Assembly (NCBI GenBank): GCA_011525785.1
Contig: WYBT01000017.1
Location: 1-64,000, forward strand
Direction of reading: 5' to 3'
DNA from: Planctomycetaceae bacterium
Lineage (GTDB): Bacteria > Planctomycetota > UBA1135 > GCA-002686595
Length of the DNA: 64,000 bases
Under the pieces are notes generated by a model that worked only from the letters and a program-made list of their open reading frames with translations, ran no database searches and was not told where the DNA came from. The position numbers and the translations under genes are program-made. Position 1 is the stretch's first letter; each line of letters begins with the position of its first letter. Shown here in pieces: positions 34,980-44,090 of the stretch.

Positions 34980-35903
34980 ATGCGGCCCGCGCACTTCGCC
35001 GAAAGCGCCTTCGACGACTACGAACTGCTCGACTCCGGCGGCGCCGAGAAGCTCGAGCGCTACGGCCCCGTCGTGGTTCGACGTCCCGACCCTCAGGCGC
35101 TTTGGCGTCCGCGCACGGCGGCGGCGGAGTGGGAGAGCGCGCACCTGAGCTTCGAACGCGACCCACAGAGCGGCGGAAAGCGCGGTCGCTGGCTCGAAGC
35201 GCGGCACGCGCCGCCGTTCGCGCGCGGCGAGCGTGCAGCCTGGCCCGTGCGGTGGGGCGCAGCGCAGTGCATCGTGCGGCCGACGGCCTTCAAGCACCTC
35301 GGCCTGTTCCCCGAGCAAGCCGCGAATTGGGCCTGGATCACCGAGGCGCGCGCGCAGTTCGCTCCAGCGCGGCCGCGGCTCCTGAACCTGTTCGGCTACA
35401 CCGGCATGGCGAGCATCGCCGGCGCGCAAGCGGGCTACGAAGTCACGCATGTCGACGCCTCGAAGACCTCGCTGGCGTGGATGAAGGAGAACGCGCGCGC
35501 CAGCGGCCTTGCCGACGACGCGCTGCGCGTGATCCTCGACGATGCGCTCGCCTTCGCGCGGCGCGAGGTGCGACGCGGCGTGCGCTACGAGGGGCTCGTG
35601 CTCGACCCGCCGCACCACGGGCGCGGGCCCAAGGGCGAGCTGTGGCAGTTCGAAGAGCACATCGCGCCGCTGATCGAGGCCTGCGCCGCGCTGCTCGCGC
35701 CGCGCGCGTGGCTGGTGCTCTCGACCTACGCGATCGGCTTCTCGCCGCTGGGGCTCGCGAACTTGCTCGCGCCGCACGGCGATCAACTCGCGGCGGGCGA
35801 ACTCGTGCTCAGCGAACGCGCGCAAGGCCAGGGCGAGCCGCGCAAGCTGCCCTGCGGCTTCTGCGCGCGGCTGTGGCGCGGGCTGGAGCTGCGCGCGACA
35901 TGA
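34980..35903 (+). CDS. class I SAM-dependent methyltransferase (RlmI/RlmK-like)
   Basis: A 307-residue Rossmann-fold methyltransferase close to the 23S rRNA cytosine methyltransferase group. The SAM loop is LLNLFGYTGMASIAGAQAG (about 137-155), the acidic ribose contact follows in VTHVDASKTSLAWMKENA, and motif IV is LVLDPPHHGRGPKGE. It lacks an obvious PUA domain. ATG 34980 gives a family-like start. The end overlaps the pseudouridine synthase start (ATGA). Rib-RNA base methylation is likely; the exact site is not. Confidence 0.85.
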   Translation: MRPAHFAESAFDDYELLDSGGAEKLERYGPVVVRRPDPQALWRPRTAAAEWESAHLSFERDPQSGGKRGRWLEARHAPPFARGERAAWPVRWGAAQCIVRPTAFKHLGLFPEQAANWAWITEARAQFAPARPRLLNLFGYTGMASIAGAQAGYEVTHVDASKTSLAWMKENARASGLADDALRVILDDALAFARREVRRGVRYEGLVLDPPHHGRGPKGELWQFEEHIAPLIEACAALLAPRAWLVLSTYAIGFSPLGLANLLAPHGDQLAAGELVLSERAQGQGEPRKLPCGFCARLWRGLELRAT

Positions 35904-36610
35904 CGCTCGAGCGCCTGCACGTCGACAACCACCTGCTGGCGCTGGTCAAGCCCGCCGGCGAGCCGGTGGTCCCCGACGAGTCGGGCGACGTGTCGCTGCT
36001 CGAGCGCGGCAAGCGCTGGATCGCCGAGGAGTTCCACAAGCCCGGAGACGTGTTCCTCGGCGTCGTGCACCGCCTCGATCGCCCCGTTTCGGGCGTCGTG
36101 CTGTTTGCGCGCACCAGCAAGGCCGCCGCGCGGCTCTCCGAGCAGTTCCGGACGCACAGCGTGCGCAAGCTGTACTTCGGCGTGAGCGCGTCGACGCCGC
36201 GCGGCGCGGACTCTGGCGAGCTCGCGCAGTGGCTCGTGAAGGATCCCGCGAGCAACACCGTGCGCGTCGGCCGCGAGGGCGAGAGCGGTGCGTTGCTCGC
36301 GCGCACGCGCTATCGCGTGGTCGGCCGCGTCGATGCGCTCGTGCACCTCGAGCTCGAGCCGCTGACGGGTCGTCCGCACCAGTTGCGAGTGGCGTGCGCG
36401 AGCTTGGGCGCACCGTTGCTCGGGGACCTCAAGTACGGCGCGCGAGATGCGCTCGAGGACCGCTCGATCGCGCTGCACGCTGCCGAGTTGGACGTCGAGC
36501 ATCCGACGCTCCGCACGCGCCTCGAGCTGCGCTGTGAGCCGCCCGCGAAGCCCTGGTGGCGCTCGCGGACCGAAGCGCTGAGCCGCGCGCGCAAGGGAGC
36601 GGGGCAGTGA
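35900..36610 (+). CDS. RluA-family pseudouridine synthase
   Basis: A 236-residue RNA pseudouridine synthase. The catalytic motif is GVVHRLDRPVSGVVLFART (about 54-72, Asp in HRLDR). The conserved KLYFGVSA, the LEPLTGRPHQLRVACASLG block and GDLKYG follow. There is no N-terminal S4 domain, so it is a minimal form. It overlaps the methyltransferase gene before it by four bases and the SGNH hydrolase gene after it by four bases, so the three genes form one operon. Target RNA not determined. Confidence 0.92.
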   Translation: MTLERLHVDNHLLALVKPAGEPVVPDESGDVSLLERGKRWIAEEFHKPGDVFLGVVHRLDRPVSGVVLFARTSKAAARLSEQFRTHSVRKLYFGVSASTPRGADSGELAQWLVKDPASNTVRVGREGESGALLARTRYRVVGRVDALVHLELEPLTGRPHQLRVACASLGAPLLGDLKYGARDALEDRSIALHAAELDVEHPTLRTRLELRCEPPAKPWWRSRTEALSRARKGAGQ

Positions 36611-37743
36611 AGGGTCCGTGGACTCGTCGGCTGGCGCTTGGACTCGTGAGCGTCGTTCTCGGCCTCGTTGTCGCCGAATTCGCGGCGCGCGTGGCGCTGG
36701 GCGGGCGCTTCGTGTTCGGCGCGCACTTTGGCGCTCCGCAGGGCATCTGCGGAGAGTTCGACGCCGAACTGGGTTGGCGCAACCGACCGTCGACGAGCGT
36801 GCGCATCGCGGCGCGCGGCTTCTCGTATCACGTCACGCTCAACGAGCGCGGCGAGCGCGGCCCGCTGCGGCCGCATGCCAAGCCCGCGGGCGTGAAGCGC
36901 GTGGTCGTGCTCGGCGATTCGACCGCGTGGGGTTGGGGCGTCGACGACGAGCGCGCGTGGACGCGGCTGGTCGAGCGCGAACTGGGCGGCGCGGTCGAGC
37001 TCATCAACCTCGCCGTGCCCGGCTACGGCACCGATCAGGAGCTGTGGACGCTCGAGCGCGCGGGCCTCGAGTACCAGCCCGACATCGTGCTGCTCGCGCT
37101 CGTGCACAACGACCTGCTCAGCAACCGTTTCGCGGTGATGCAGGGCATGAACAAGCCCGTGTACCAGCGCTCGGCCAGCGGTGAGTGGGAGCTGACCGGG
37201 CGGCCGGTCGCGTTGCCCGAGGGCGTCGGGGACCTGTCGCAGCGGCGCAAGCGGCGCGTGCTCGCGATGTACAGCGCGTTGTTCAAGTGGTTCGAGCCGC
37301 CCGCGCCCGAGCCCACGCGTTACGACCTCGCCGATCCCAAGGTGCGCGCCGGCATCGAGCGCTTCTGGAACGACGTCACGGACCCGCAGGGTTGGACGTA
37401 CATGCTGCTCGGCCGCGTGAACGAGACGACGCGCGCGCGCGGCGCGCAGCTCGTGGCCTTCGTGATTCCGCACCTCGTCGATCGGCACCTCTACGACCCG
37501 CGCGAGAGCGCGCCCGAGCCGATCGACGACCCGGCGAGCTACTCGAGCTACGGGTCGCGCAAATTGGCCGAGGCCGGCGCAGCGCTGGGATTCGGCACGT
37601 TTTCGATCGATGCGAGTCTGCTCGCCGCCGTGCGCGTGGGCGAGAACCTCGACTGCGGCGACGAGCACTTGAACGAGCGCGGCAACGAGATCGTCGCTGA
37701 CGTCGTGGCGCGCGAGCTGCGCGCGCGCTTGCAGTTGCGTTGA
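36607..37743 (+). CDS. membrane-anchored SGNH/GDSL-like hydrolase
   Basis: A 378-residue protein with an N-terminal membrane anchor (RRLALGLVSVVLGLVVAEF). An SGNH esterase-type domain follows. Block I is VVVLGDSTAWGWGVDDERAW (nucleophile Ser in GDST). The block with Gly/Asn lies in NLAVPGYGTDQELW and LLALVHNDLL, and the final Asp-His pair sits in DCGDEHLNERGNEIVA. It starts at GTG 36607 overlapping the pseudouridine synthase stop. Such proteins often O-deacetylate or acylate surface polysaccharide; substrate unknown. Confidence 0.87.
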   Translation: MKGPWTRRLALGLVSVVLGLVVAEFAARVALGGRFVFGAHFGAPQGICGEFDAELGWRNRPSTSVRIAARGFSYHVTLNERGERGPLRPHAKPAGVKRVVVLGDSTAWGWGVDDERAWTRLVERELGGAVELINLAVPGYGTDQELWTLERAGLEYQPDIVLLALVHNDLLSNRFAVMQGMNKPVYQRSASGEWELTGRPVALPEGVGDLSQRRKRRVLAMYSALFKWFEPPAPEPTRYDLADPKVRAGIERFWNDVTDPQGWTYMLLGRVNETTRARGAQLVAFVIPHLVDRHLYDPRESAPEPIDDPASYSSYGSRKLAEAGAALGFGTFSIDASLLAAVRVGENLDCGDEHLNERGNEIVADVVARELRARLQLR

Positions 37744-37764
37744 CGCTGCGCGTGTGGCCCGCGC

Positions 37765-38040
37765 CTATCGCGTGGTCGAGTAGTCGCGCCACGTCCGCTG
37801 CAGCTCGGAGCGCATCTGCTTCACTTGGTCCAGCGCGGACTGCACGGCAGAGTTCCTCGCCGACGAGTAGGCGAACTTGAACTCGTAGCCCGGAGCGAAC
37901 CAGCCGCCGCATTGGTGGCGCACGTGTCCCAGCGCGTCGCACCCGGGCGCGGCGGGTCTCGACGCGTCGTCCGCCGGCCAGATGACCCGTCTTTCTCGTC
38001 GGTCCCACGCCGCTGACAGGTCGTCCGCTGCTGCTGCCAT
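37765..38040 (-). CDS. possible small hypothetical protein
   Basis: A 91-residue open frame from ATG 38040. The second half (CGGWFAPGYEFKFAYSSARN, then SALDQVKQMRSELQRTW) has ordinary protein character and a predicted helix, while the first third is less convincing. No good ribosome site and no recognised family. It is the only plausible gene between 37744 and 38375. Confidence 0.3.
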   Translation of the reverse strand: MAAAADDLSAAWDRRERRVIWPADDASRPAAPGCDALGHVRHQCGGWFAPGYEFKFAYSSARNSAVQSALDQVKQMRSELQRTWRDYSTTR

Positions 38041-38375
38041 CGCTTGTTCAGCGACCGGCAGCGCCTCGCGCGTTGCGCTTCGAACTCATCGACCTCCGGC
38101 GAGGGCTCGATTGGAGCTGGCGGGCGCTCGGACGCCGTTAGCGAGGTCGATCGCTGCGTGGCCGCGGGTGTGAGGACCGACTCAACACCGACGCGTTCGC
38201 CGCCGCTGCCGGTCAGGAGGTTTCGAGGCGCGAAAGGTGCGCGCCAGCAGCGCCGCGACCAGCGAACGCAGTCATCAGCAGCAGAGAACGCGGCCCGGCG
38301 ACTCGACGCGTTCGCGCCTGTGGTTGGTGTTGTTTCAGCGCTGCTCGGATCGGCGCTGCTGGCAGGGCCGGAGCG
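38041..38375. other. non-coding stretch downstream of the ATP-grasp gene
   Basis: No convincing gene, hairpin with T-tract, repeat or RNA is seen. Base composition is slightly less biased than in flanking genes, and short open frames have no protein character. It may be decayed sequence. Confidence 0.35.
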
Positions 38376-39413
38376 TCAGGTCGCGTCCGCAGCCTTCCAC
38401 AGCGGTCGCCAGGCGAGGCCGAGGTTCAGGATCTTCTGGATCAGCGCGGGGTACTCGATGCCCGCGGCGCGCGCGGAGTCGGCGAAGTCCTCGTCGCGTG
38501 CGAGGTCGGGGTTGGCGTTGGCCTCGATCACGAACACGCGGCCGTCCGGCGTCAGGCGCAGGTCGACGCGCGCGTAGCCCGACAGGCCGAGCGCGCTGTA
38601 CACGCCGCGGCACACGCGCGCGATCTCGCGCTGCGCTTCGGGGGTGAGGTCTTCGGCGGGGCCGGTGCGGATGTCGTGGCGACGCTGGTAGGCCGCGCTC
38701 CACTTCACGCGTTCGGTGGCGATGCGCGGCGCGTCCTCGGGCCAGTCGTTGAAGGTCATCTCCCACACCGGCAGCGTCTCGACGCGCGCGTTGCCGATCA
38801 GGCCGACGTACAGCTCGCGGCCGTCGACGTACTCCTCGACCAGCACGTCCACGCCGTACTGCTCGTGCATGAACTCGACCCGGTCGCGCAGCTTCTCGTC
38901 GCTCGAGACCACGCTGGCCTGTGCGATGCCGAGCGAGGCGTCTTCGATGACCGACTTGACCAGCAGCGGGTACCCAAGGCGCGAAGGCTTGCGCGCCTTC
39001 TTGCCGACCGGCACGACGAAGCCGCGCGGCGTGCGGATGCGGTGCCAGGTGAGGATCTTCTTCGTCAGCAACTTGTCGTGCGCGATCATCAGCCCGCGCG
39101 GATTGCAGCCCGAGTACGCGCAGCGCAGGAGCTCGACGAAGCTGATCACGGCCTGGCCGTAGAGCGAGACGCCGTGGAACTCCTCGAGCACGTTGAACGT
39201 GATGTGCGGCTTGAAGGCGTCGATCGCGTCGCGCAGCACCTGCAGGTCGTCGTGCACGCCGACCACGCGCGTCTCGTGGCCCAGTTCGTTCAGCGCCGAG
39301 AGGATGTCGTGCTCGGTGCGCCAGGGCACGATGGTCGGGCCGCTGCGCGCGGAGGTGTCCTGCGGCGGGACGAGGTCCTCGTGCATGAGCACGAGCACGC
39401 GCAGCTTTCTCAT
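38376..39413 (-). CDS. D-Ala-D-Ala-ligase-like ATP-grasp protein
   Basis: A 345-residue ATP-grasp ligase. The N-terminal domain (RKLRVLVLMHEDLVPP) and the central domain with lysine (GYPLLVKSVIEDASLGIAQA), the VLVEEYVDGRELYVGLIG loop, and VDLRLTPDGRVFVIEANANP with metal-binding Glu/Asn are all visible. It is not the standard Ddl: the N-domain is short and there is no companion mur gene. A zinc-metallopeptidase gene lies 95 bases upstream on the same strand. Together they may make and break a peptide bond on cell-surface or peptide substrates, but that is an inference. Confidence 0.88.
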   Translation of the reverse strand: MRKLRVLVLMHEDLVPPQDTSARSGPTIVPWRTEHDILSALNELGHETRVVGVHDDLQVLRDAIDAFKPHITFNVLEEFHGVSLYGQAVISFVELLRCAYSGCNPRGLMIAHDKLLTKKILTWHRIRTPRGFVVPVGKKARKPSRLGYPLLVKSVIEDASLGIAQASVVSSDEKLRDRVEFMHEQYGVDVLVEEYVDGRELYVGLIGNARVETLPVWEMTFNDWPEDAPRIATERVKWSAAYQRRHDIRTGPAEDLTPEAQREIARVCRGVYSALGLSGYARVDLRLTPDGRVFVIEANANPDLARDEDFADSARAAGIEYPALIQKILNLGLAWRPLWKAADAT

Positions 39414-39508
39414 GGTGGGCTTGGCACGAGATGCGAGCGGGGGGGCGACGCGAACGAGCGCGTCGTCGGCTCATGTTGGCGCGCGCCTGGGCCGCGTGCA
39501 ACGCCGCG

Positions 39509-40555
39509 TCAGCGCGCGACGCGGTGGTAGCCGGTGTGCTGGAAGTTCATCGTCTGACTGGCGAGCAGCACGGCCGCATCCAGCCGCGCGCTGACGCTCG
39601 AGCCGTCGACCACCAGCCGCAACTCGCGCGCACGCTGGATCATGTCGTGCAGCACCTGCTCGACCGTGTAGGCGTTGGTGTCGCTCACGTTGAGCACGCG
39701 ACGCACGAGTTCCGGTCGCATGCGGCGCAGGAACTTGGCTGCGCTCAGGCGTCGGTCGCCGGGCAGCGCGCGCGCGAAGGCCCGCCGCAGCCCGCGGTCG
39801 AACGCGAACGGGAAGCGGACGGCGTAGCGGCGGCGCTTGACCTCGTAGTAGTCGCGCAGAGTTACGTCGAGTTCTTCCAGCGGCTCGTAGGCGCCCCGCG
39901 TGCCAGAGCGTGGCGCGCGTGTGGCGAGTTCGCGCATCAGGCGGTCGACGTACTCCAGCTTCTTGAGCGCCGGCCAACCCTGGTAGCGCCGACGCCAACT
40001 CGTCTCGGGCTGCAACCACACGGCGAAGGTCTCGGCGAAGTCCTCGGCGGGGTGGCTCTGCGCGTACCAGTGCGGCAGGTGCTGGACGAAGGCGCGGCTG
40101 TGCGGCTGCGGGCGGTAGTGGGGCTCGTAGGGCGTCGAGAAGGCGCCGAAGTGCTCGCGCCAGCCGCGGCGCTCGTGCAGGCGATAGGCGTTGTCGATCG
40201 CGTGCCCCACTTCGTGGCGCAGGAGCTTGCGCCGAGCGTCGGCCCCGCCGCCTTCGACCGCTTGCATCATGCGCCGCTCCAGGCGCACCAGGCGCGGGTG
40301 CGCGAGATAGAACGGCAGCGCGACCCCCGCCAGCCCGTCGGGGCTGAACCAATCGCTCGACAGCCAGAAGTGCGGCTTGAAGCGCTTCAATCCGCGCTGG
40401 CGCAGGTCGGCCTCGAGTTCGGCGACCGCGGCGGCGAGCGGCGAGTCCTCCAGCGTCAGGCCCAGCTCGCACAGGCGCACGTCGAGCAGCGCCTCGTCGT
40501 CGAGGCGTTGCCAACGGATCGTCTTGCGACGGGCGGGCTTGACGCGCGGGGCCAT
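39509..40555 (-). CDS. putative zinc-binding metallopeptidase (gluzincin-like)
   Basis: A 348-residue protein. The zinc motif is LLRHEVGHAIDNAY (HEVGH at 114-118). The third ligand is probably a Glu in SHPAEDFAETFAVWL. The cleft sequence GVALPFYLAHPRLVRLE precedes it. It has no signal peptide, so it may act in the cytoplasm. Families of this type are annotated only as putative zinc-binding metallopeptidases. It is paired with the ATP-grasp gene downstream. A 385-base divergent region upstream contains a tandem repeat. Confidence 0.85.
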   Translation of the reverse strand: MAPRVKPARRKTIRWQRLDDEALLDVRLCELGLTLEDSPLAAAVAELEADLRQRGLKRFKPHFWLSSDWFSPDGLAGVALPFYLAHPRLVRLERRMMQAVEGGGADARRKLLRHEVGHAIDNAYRLHERRGWREHFGAFSTPYEPHYRPQPHSRAFVQHLPHWYAQSHPAEDFAETFAVWLQPETSWRRRYQGWPALKKLEYVDRLMRELATRAPRSGTRGAYEPLEELDVTLRDYYEVKRRRYAVRFPFAFDRGLRRAFARALPGDRRLSAAKFLRRMRPELVRRVLNVSDTNAYTVEQVLHDMIQRARELRLVVDGSSVSARLDAAVLLASQTMNFQHTGYHRVAR

Positions 40556-40624
40556 CGGCGTGGGGACAGGCGAGCGGAGCGAGAGCGGCGGACGAAGGCG
40601 ACGGGCGGAATACGCGATCGAGTG

Positions 40625-40702
40625 CGGCGGGCGAGAACGGCGGGCGAGAACGGCGGGCGAGAGCGGCGGGCGAGAACGACGGGCGAGAACGACGGGCGAG
40701 AG
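40625..40702. repeat. six 13-bp tandem repeats
   Basis: Unit CGGCGGGCGAGAA, six copies in a row; the last base and one inner base vary (copies 5 and 6 read CGACGGGCGAGA with A or G last). It sits 70 bases upstream of the metallopeptidase start in the 385-base divergent region before the large esterase gene. The rest of 40556-40940 is GC-rich with no gene; a short T7 run lies near 40870. Confidence 0.85.
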
Positions 40703-40940
40703 AAGCGATCGAAGTCGGCAGACGCGGGCGAGGGGCGACTGCGATACGCGGAGGCGACAGATGGCCAGCGGGAGCGGCAGGTGGGGCGGCTCTCCGGCCC
40801 CGCGAGCGAGTCGAGCGGGCCAGGAAGATAGGCCTCCCAGCGCCGCAGCAGGGCGGTCAGCCGCGGAGTTTTTTTGGTCTTGTCGCCAGGCCGCCCCGGT
40901 CGGCGCTTGGGCGGTGCTGACGGGGCGCTACCGTGCGGGA

Positions 40941-43900
40941 ATGCGTGCCTTCGATCCCCTCCGCTCGGCCTCGAGCTGGCTCAACTCGGCCCGGTCGACC
41001 CACTCGAACTCTGCTCCTTCTGCCAGCGGGTCGCCGACCGCCGGTCGTCCGGGGTGCGGCCGCTCCGCACGCATGCTGCCGGCCCTGGCCTGTGCTGCAG
41101 CGCTCGTGGTGGTCCCTGCCGCGGGGGCGCCCGCGCTCGCGGTGAGCCCAAGCCCATCGTCAGCTGGCAGCGCGTCGTCGAGCGGCCCGACCTCGCACAG
41201 CGCGCTGGCGATGCCCGCAGTCATGAGTGTCGCAGTGTCGACCCTTGCGGTTTCGAGCGCCGGCACGGCGAGTCTGTCGACAGCGAATAGGGCAACCGCG
41301 AGCAGCGTCGTCCCGGTCGCTGCGACGGTGAGCGGTGGGGCGACGAGCACTGCGACTGCGAACGCTTCGACTGCGAACACGGCATCGGCAAGCACTCGGG
41401 CCACGAACCCGGCGGCGGCGAGTGGCGTTGCACGTGTCGGCGCGGGCGGCGAGCTGGCGCAGTCGGGAGAGAAGCCGACCGTCGTGTCGTCGCTGGTGCT
41501 CGATCCGCTCGGGCAGTACGGCCGAAGCGCGGTGTTCTCCGATCCGGTGCTCGACCAGCTCGCGCGCGATCCGGCCTGGTCACCCGCCGTGGACGAGGAG
41601 TTTCGCGCCCCGGATGGACGCACTGCGAAGTGGCGCGCGCTCCAGCCCAACGCCGAAGGCGCGCTCGATGGGGCCGTGCGGGGCAACTCGTGGTGGTTCC
41701 AACGTTGGCGCCACACGCGCGACGAGGTGCTGCTGCTCGAGAGTCCGGGCGCCGGCGTGGTGTACGCCAACGCGGCGCCGCGCATGAGCGACCTGTACCG
41801 ACTGGGGACCGTGCGCATCCCCGTTGCGCTGCGCGCGGGCGAGAACGACGTGCTCGTCCGCGCCGGTCGAGGTGCGCCGAGCGTCGCGTGGTCGAAGCCG
41901 CCGGCGCCGGTGTTCCTCGCTGATTTCGATCGCACGCTGCCCGACGCGATCGTGGGGGAGTCGGGCCAGCTCCTGGCCGCGGTCGTGGTGGTCAACGCGA
42001 CCGAACAGCACCTCCTCGGGCTTCGAATCGAGGCGACGCTGGGTGCCGGCGCGCCTGTTCCGACGACGCTTCCCGCGCTGTTGCCGCTCGAAGTGCGCAA
42101 GGTCCCGGTGTCGCTCGCACCGCCCGCGCAGCTCGACGGCGACTCGATCCGCGCCGAACTTGTGCTCCACGCCGCTGACGGAGCGCGCCTGCACGCCGAC
42201 TCGTTCGAGCTCGCGGTCCGCAGGCCCACGCAGCATCACGCGCGCACCTTCCTCAGCCGCATCGACGACAGCGTGCAGTACTACGCGGTGGTTCCGGCGG
42301 CGCCGCGCGCTTCCGAGCCCTCCGCCTCGACGCGCGAGGCGTCTCCCACTTCGCCATCTGACGCACCGGCGGCGGAAGCGGCGCGCGACATCAACGCAGC
42401 ACCCGCGCTCATCCTCAGCCTGCACGGCGCGAGCGTCGAAGCGCGGGGCCAGGCAGCGGCCTACACCCAGAAGGACTGGGCCTGGGTGATCGCGCCGACC
42501 AACCGCCGGCCCTTCGGCTTCGACTGGGAAGACTGGGGCCGCCGCGACGCCATCGAGGTGCTCGACCTCGCGCTGCGCGGCGAGGCCGTGCGCGACGCGA
42601 GCGGCGAACGAGTGAACTTCGATTCGGCGCGCGTCTACTTGACCGGGCACTCGATGGGCGGGCACGGCACGTGGCAGATCGGCGCGCGCTACGCGGGCCG
42701 CTTCGCTGCGATCGCGCCGAGCGCGGGTTGGAGCGACTTCTGGAGCTACACCGGCGGCGATGCCGACCCGCCGGCCGATCCGATCGGCGCGCTGCTGCAC
42801 CGCGCTTCGAACGGCTCGCGCACGCTCCTGTGGTCGCGCAACTACGCGCAGCTCGGCGTCTACGTGCTGCACGGCGACGCCGACGACAACGTGCCCGTGC
42901 GCGAAGCGCGACGCATGCGCGAGGAGCTCGCCAAGTTCCATCCGGACTTCGCGTACTTCGAGCAACCCGGCGCCGGCCACTGGTGGGGCAACGAGTGCGT
43001 CGACTGGCCGCCCTTGATGGAGTTCCTGCGCCGCCATCAGCGTCCGTCGAAGCACGCGGCGACCGAGGTCGAGGTGCGCCTGGTCGACCTCGACGCCGAG
43101 CGCACCAGCGGCTTCGCGACGCTTGTGGCGCAGACGCGCCCGCTGATCCCGAGCGAACTGAAGGCGCGCGCGGTCCCCGCCGAGCGTCGCTTCGAGGTGC
43201 AGACCACGAACGTCGACGCACTCGAGCTGAGCCCCGATGCGTGGACGCATCCGCTCCGCGTCCCACGCTGGGAGAACTGGCCCGCAGACGCGTCGGGACG
43301 TCTGCTCATCGACGGTGTCGATCTCGAGCTGCCCGCTGAACGTCGCGGTTCACAGGGCGAGTGGCGCGTGCGGCGCTTGGACGGCGAGTGGCGCGTGGAG
43401 TTGGAGGATTTTGTAGGCGCCGAGCGCAAGCGAGCGGGCTCGAGCGGACCGTTCAAAGAGGTCTTCGACGCGAGCTTTGTGCTCGTTTACGGCACCGCGG
43501 GTTCGCCGGAGGAGAACGCCTGGGCGCTCGCCAAGGCGCGCTTCGACGCGGATCAGTTCCGCTACCGCGGGAACGCGAGTCCGCTGACGGTCAGCGATCG
43601 GGAACTGCTCGAGCGCTGGCCCAGCGGCGCGGCCGCCAGCCTGCAAGGTCGCAACGTCGTGCTCTACGGCAACGCCGTGTCCAACGCGGCCTGGAGTGCG
43701 TTCGTGGACTCCTCCTCGTTCGACGTGCAGCCCGGCCGCATCCGTGTCGGAACCCACAGGTTCGAGGGCGACGACCTGAGCGTGCTCGCCGTGCGTCCCA
43801 ATGCGCGCGACGCCGGTCGGCTCGTGGGCCTGGTCGGCGGAACCGGAGTTCGCGGCATGCGCGCGCTCAACCACGCGCCGTACTTCGTCTCGGGCGCCGG

Positions 43901-44054
43901 CTTCCCCGACTGGTGGGTCGCGCGAAGTTCTTTCCTGCGCTCCGGGCTCTCGGAACACGTTGCGGCGGGCTTTTTCCGCGCCGACTGGAGCGTAGATGAC
44001 GGCGCCGACACCGTCGTTCGCAGCCCCGAGGCCTCCGACGCGAGCGGGCGCTAG
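40941..44054 (+). CDS. large exported alpha/beta-hydrolase (esterase or peptidase-like)
   Basis: A 1037-residue protein. A hydrophobic signal-like stretch starts at ATG 41073 (MLPALACAAALVVVPAAGAP), so 41073 is a serious alternative start; 40941 is used here. Residues about 60-180 are Ala/Ser/Thr-rich and disordered. A beta-rich region follows. The alpha/beta-hydrolase core shows HGASVEARGQ (oxyanion strand), nucleophile Ser near residue 570 in YLTGHSMGGHGTWQIG, Asp in VLHGDADDNVP, and His in QPGAGHWWGNE. The last 300 residues are beta-rich, unrecognised domains. Secreted ester or peptide hydrolysis is likely; substrate unknown. Confidence 0.78.
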   Translation: MRAFDPLRSASSWLNSARSTHSNSAPSASGSPTAGRPGCGRSARMLPALACAAALVVVPAAGAPALAVSPSPSSAGSASSSGPTSHSALAMPAVMSVAVSTLAVSSAGTASLSTANRATASSVVPVAATVSGGATSTATANASTANTASASTRATNPAAASGVARVGAGGELAQSGEKPTVVSSLVLDPLGQYGRSAVFSDPVLDQLARDPAWSPAVDEEFRAPDGRTAKWRALQPNAEGALDGAVRGNSWWFQRWRHTRDEVLLLESPGAGVVYANAAPRMSDLYRLGTVRIPVALRAGENDVLVRAGRGAPSVAWSKPPAPVFLADFDRTLPDAIVGESGQLLAAVVVVNATEQHLLGLRIEATLGAGAPVPTTLPALLPLEVRKVPVSLAPPAQLDGDSIRAELVLHAADGARLHADSFELAVRRPTQHHARTFLSRIDDSVQYYAVVPAAPRASEPSASTREASPTSPSDAPAAEAARDINAAPALILSLHGASVEARGQAAAYTQKDWAWVIAPTNRRPFGFDWEDWGRRDAIEVLDLALRGEAVRDASGERVNFDSARVYLTGHSMGGHGTWQIGARYAGRFAAIAPSAGWSDFWSYTGGDADPPADPIGALLHRASNGSRTLLWSRNYAQLGVYVLHGDADDNVPVREARRMREELAKFHPDFAYFEQPGAGHWWGNECVDWPPLMEFLRRHQRPSKHAATEVEVRLVDLDAERTSGFATLVAQTRPLIPSELKARAVPAERRFEVQTTNVDALELSPDAWTHPLRVPRWENWPADASGRLLIDGVDLELPAERRGSQGEWRVRRLDGEWRVELEDFVGAERKRAGSSGPFKEVFDASFVLVYGTAGSPEENAWALAKARFDADQFRYRGNASPLTVSDRELLERWPSGAAASLQGRNVVLYGNAVSNAAWSAFVDSSSFDVQPGRIRVGTHRFEGDDLSVLAVRPNARDAGRLVGLVGGTGVRGMRALNHAPYFVSGAGFPDWWVARSSFLRSGLSEHVAAGFFRADWSVDDGADTVVRSPEASDASGR

Positions 44055-44090
44055 CCAGAGCCCGCGTCAACGCGCCACAATAGAAGCACG

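Noticed and set aside
40625..40702. CRISPR-like array
   Set aside because: The 13-bp units are directly adjacent with no spacers and no cas genes nearby.
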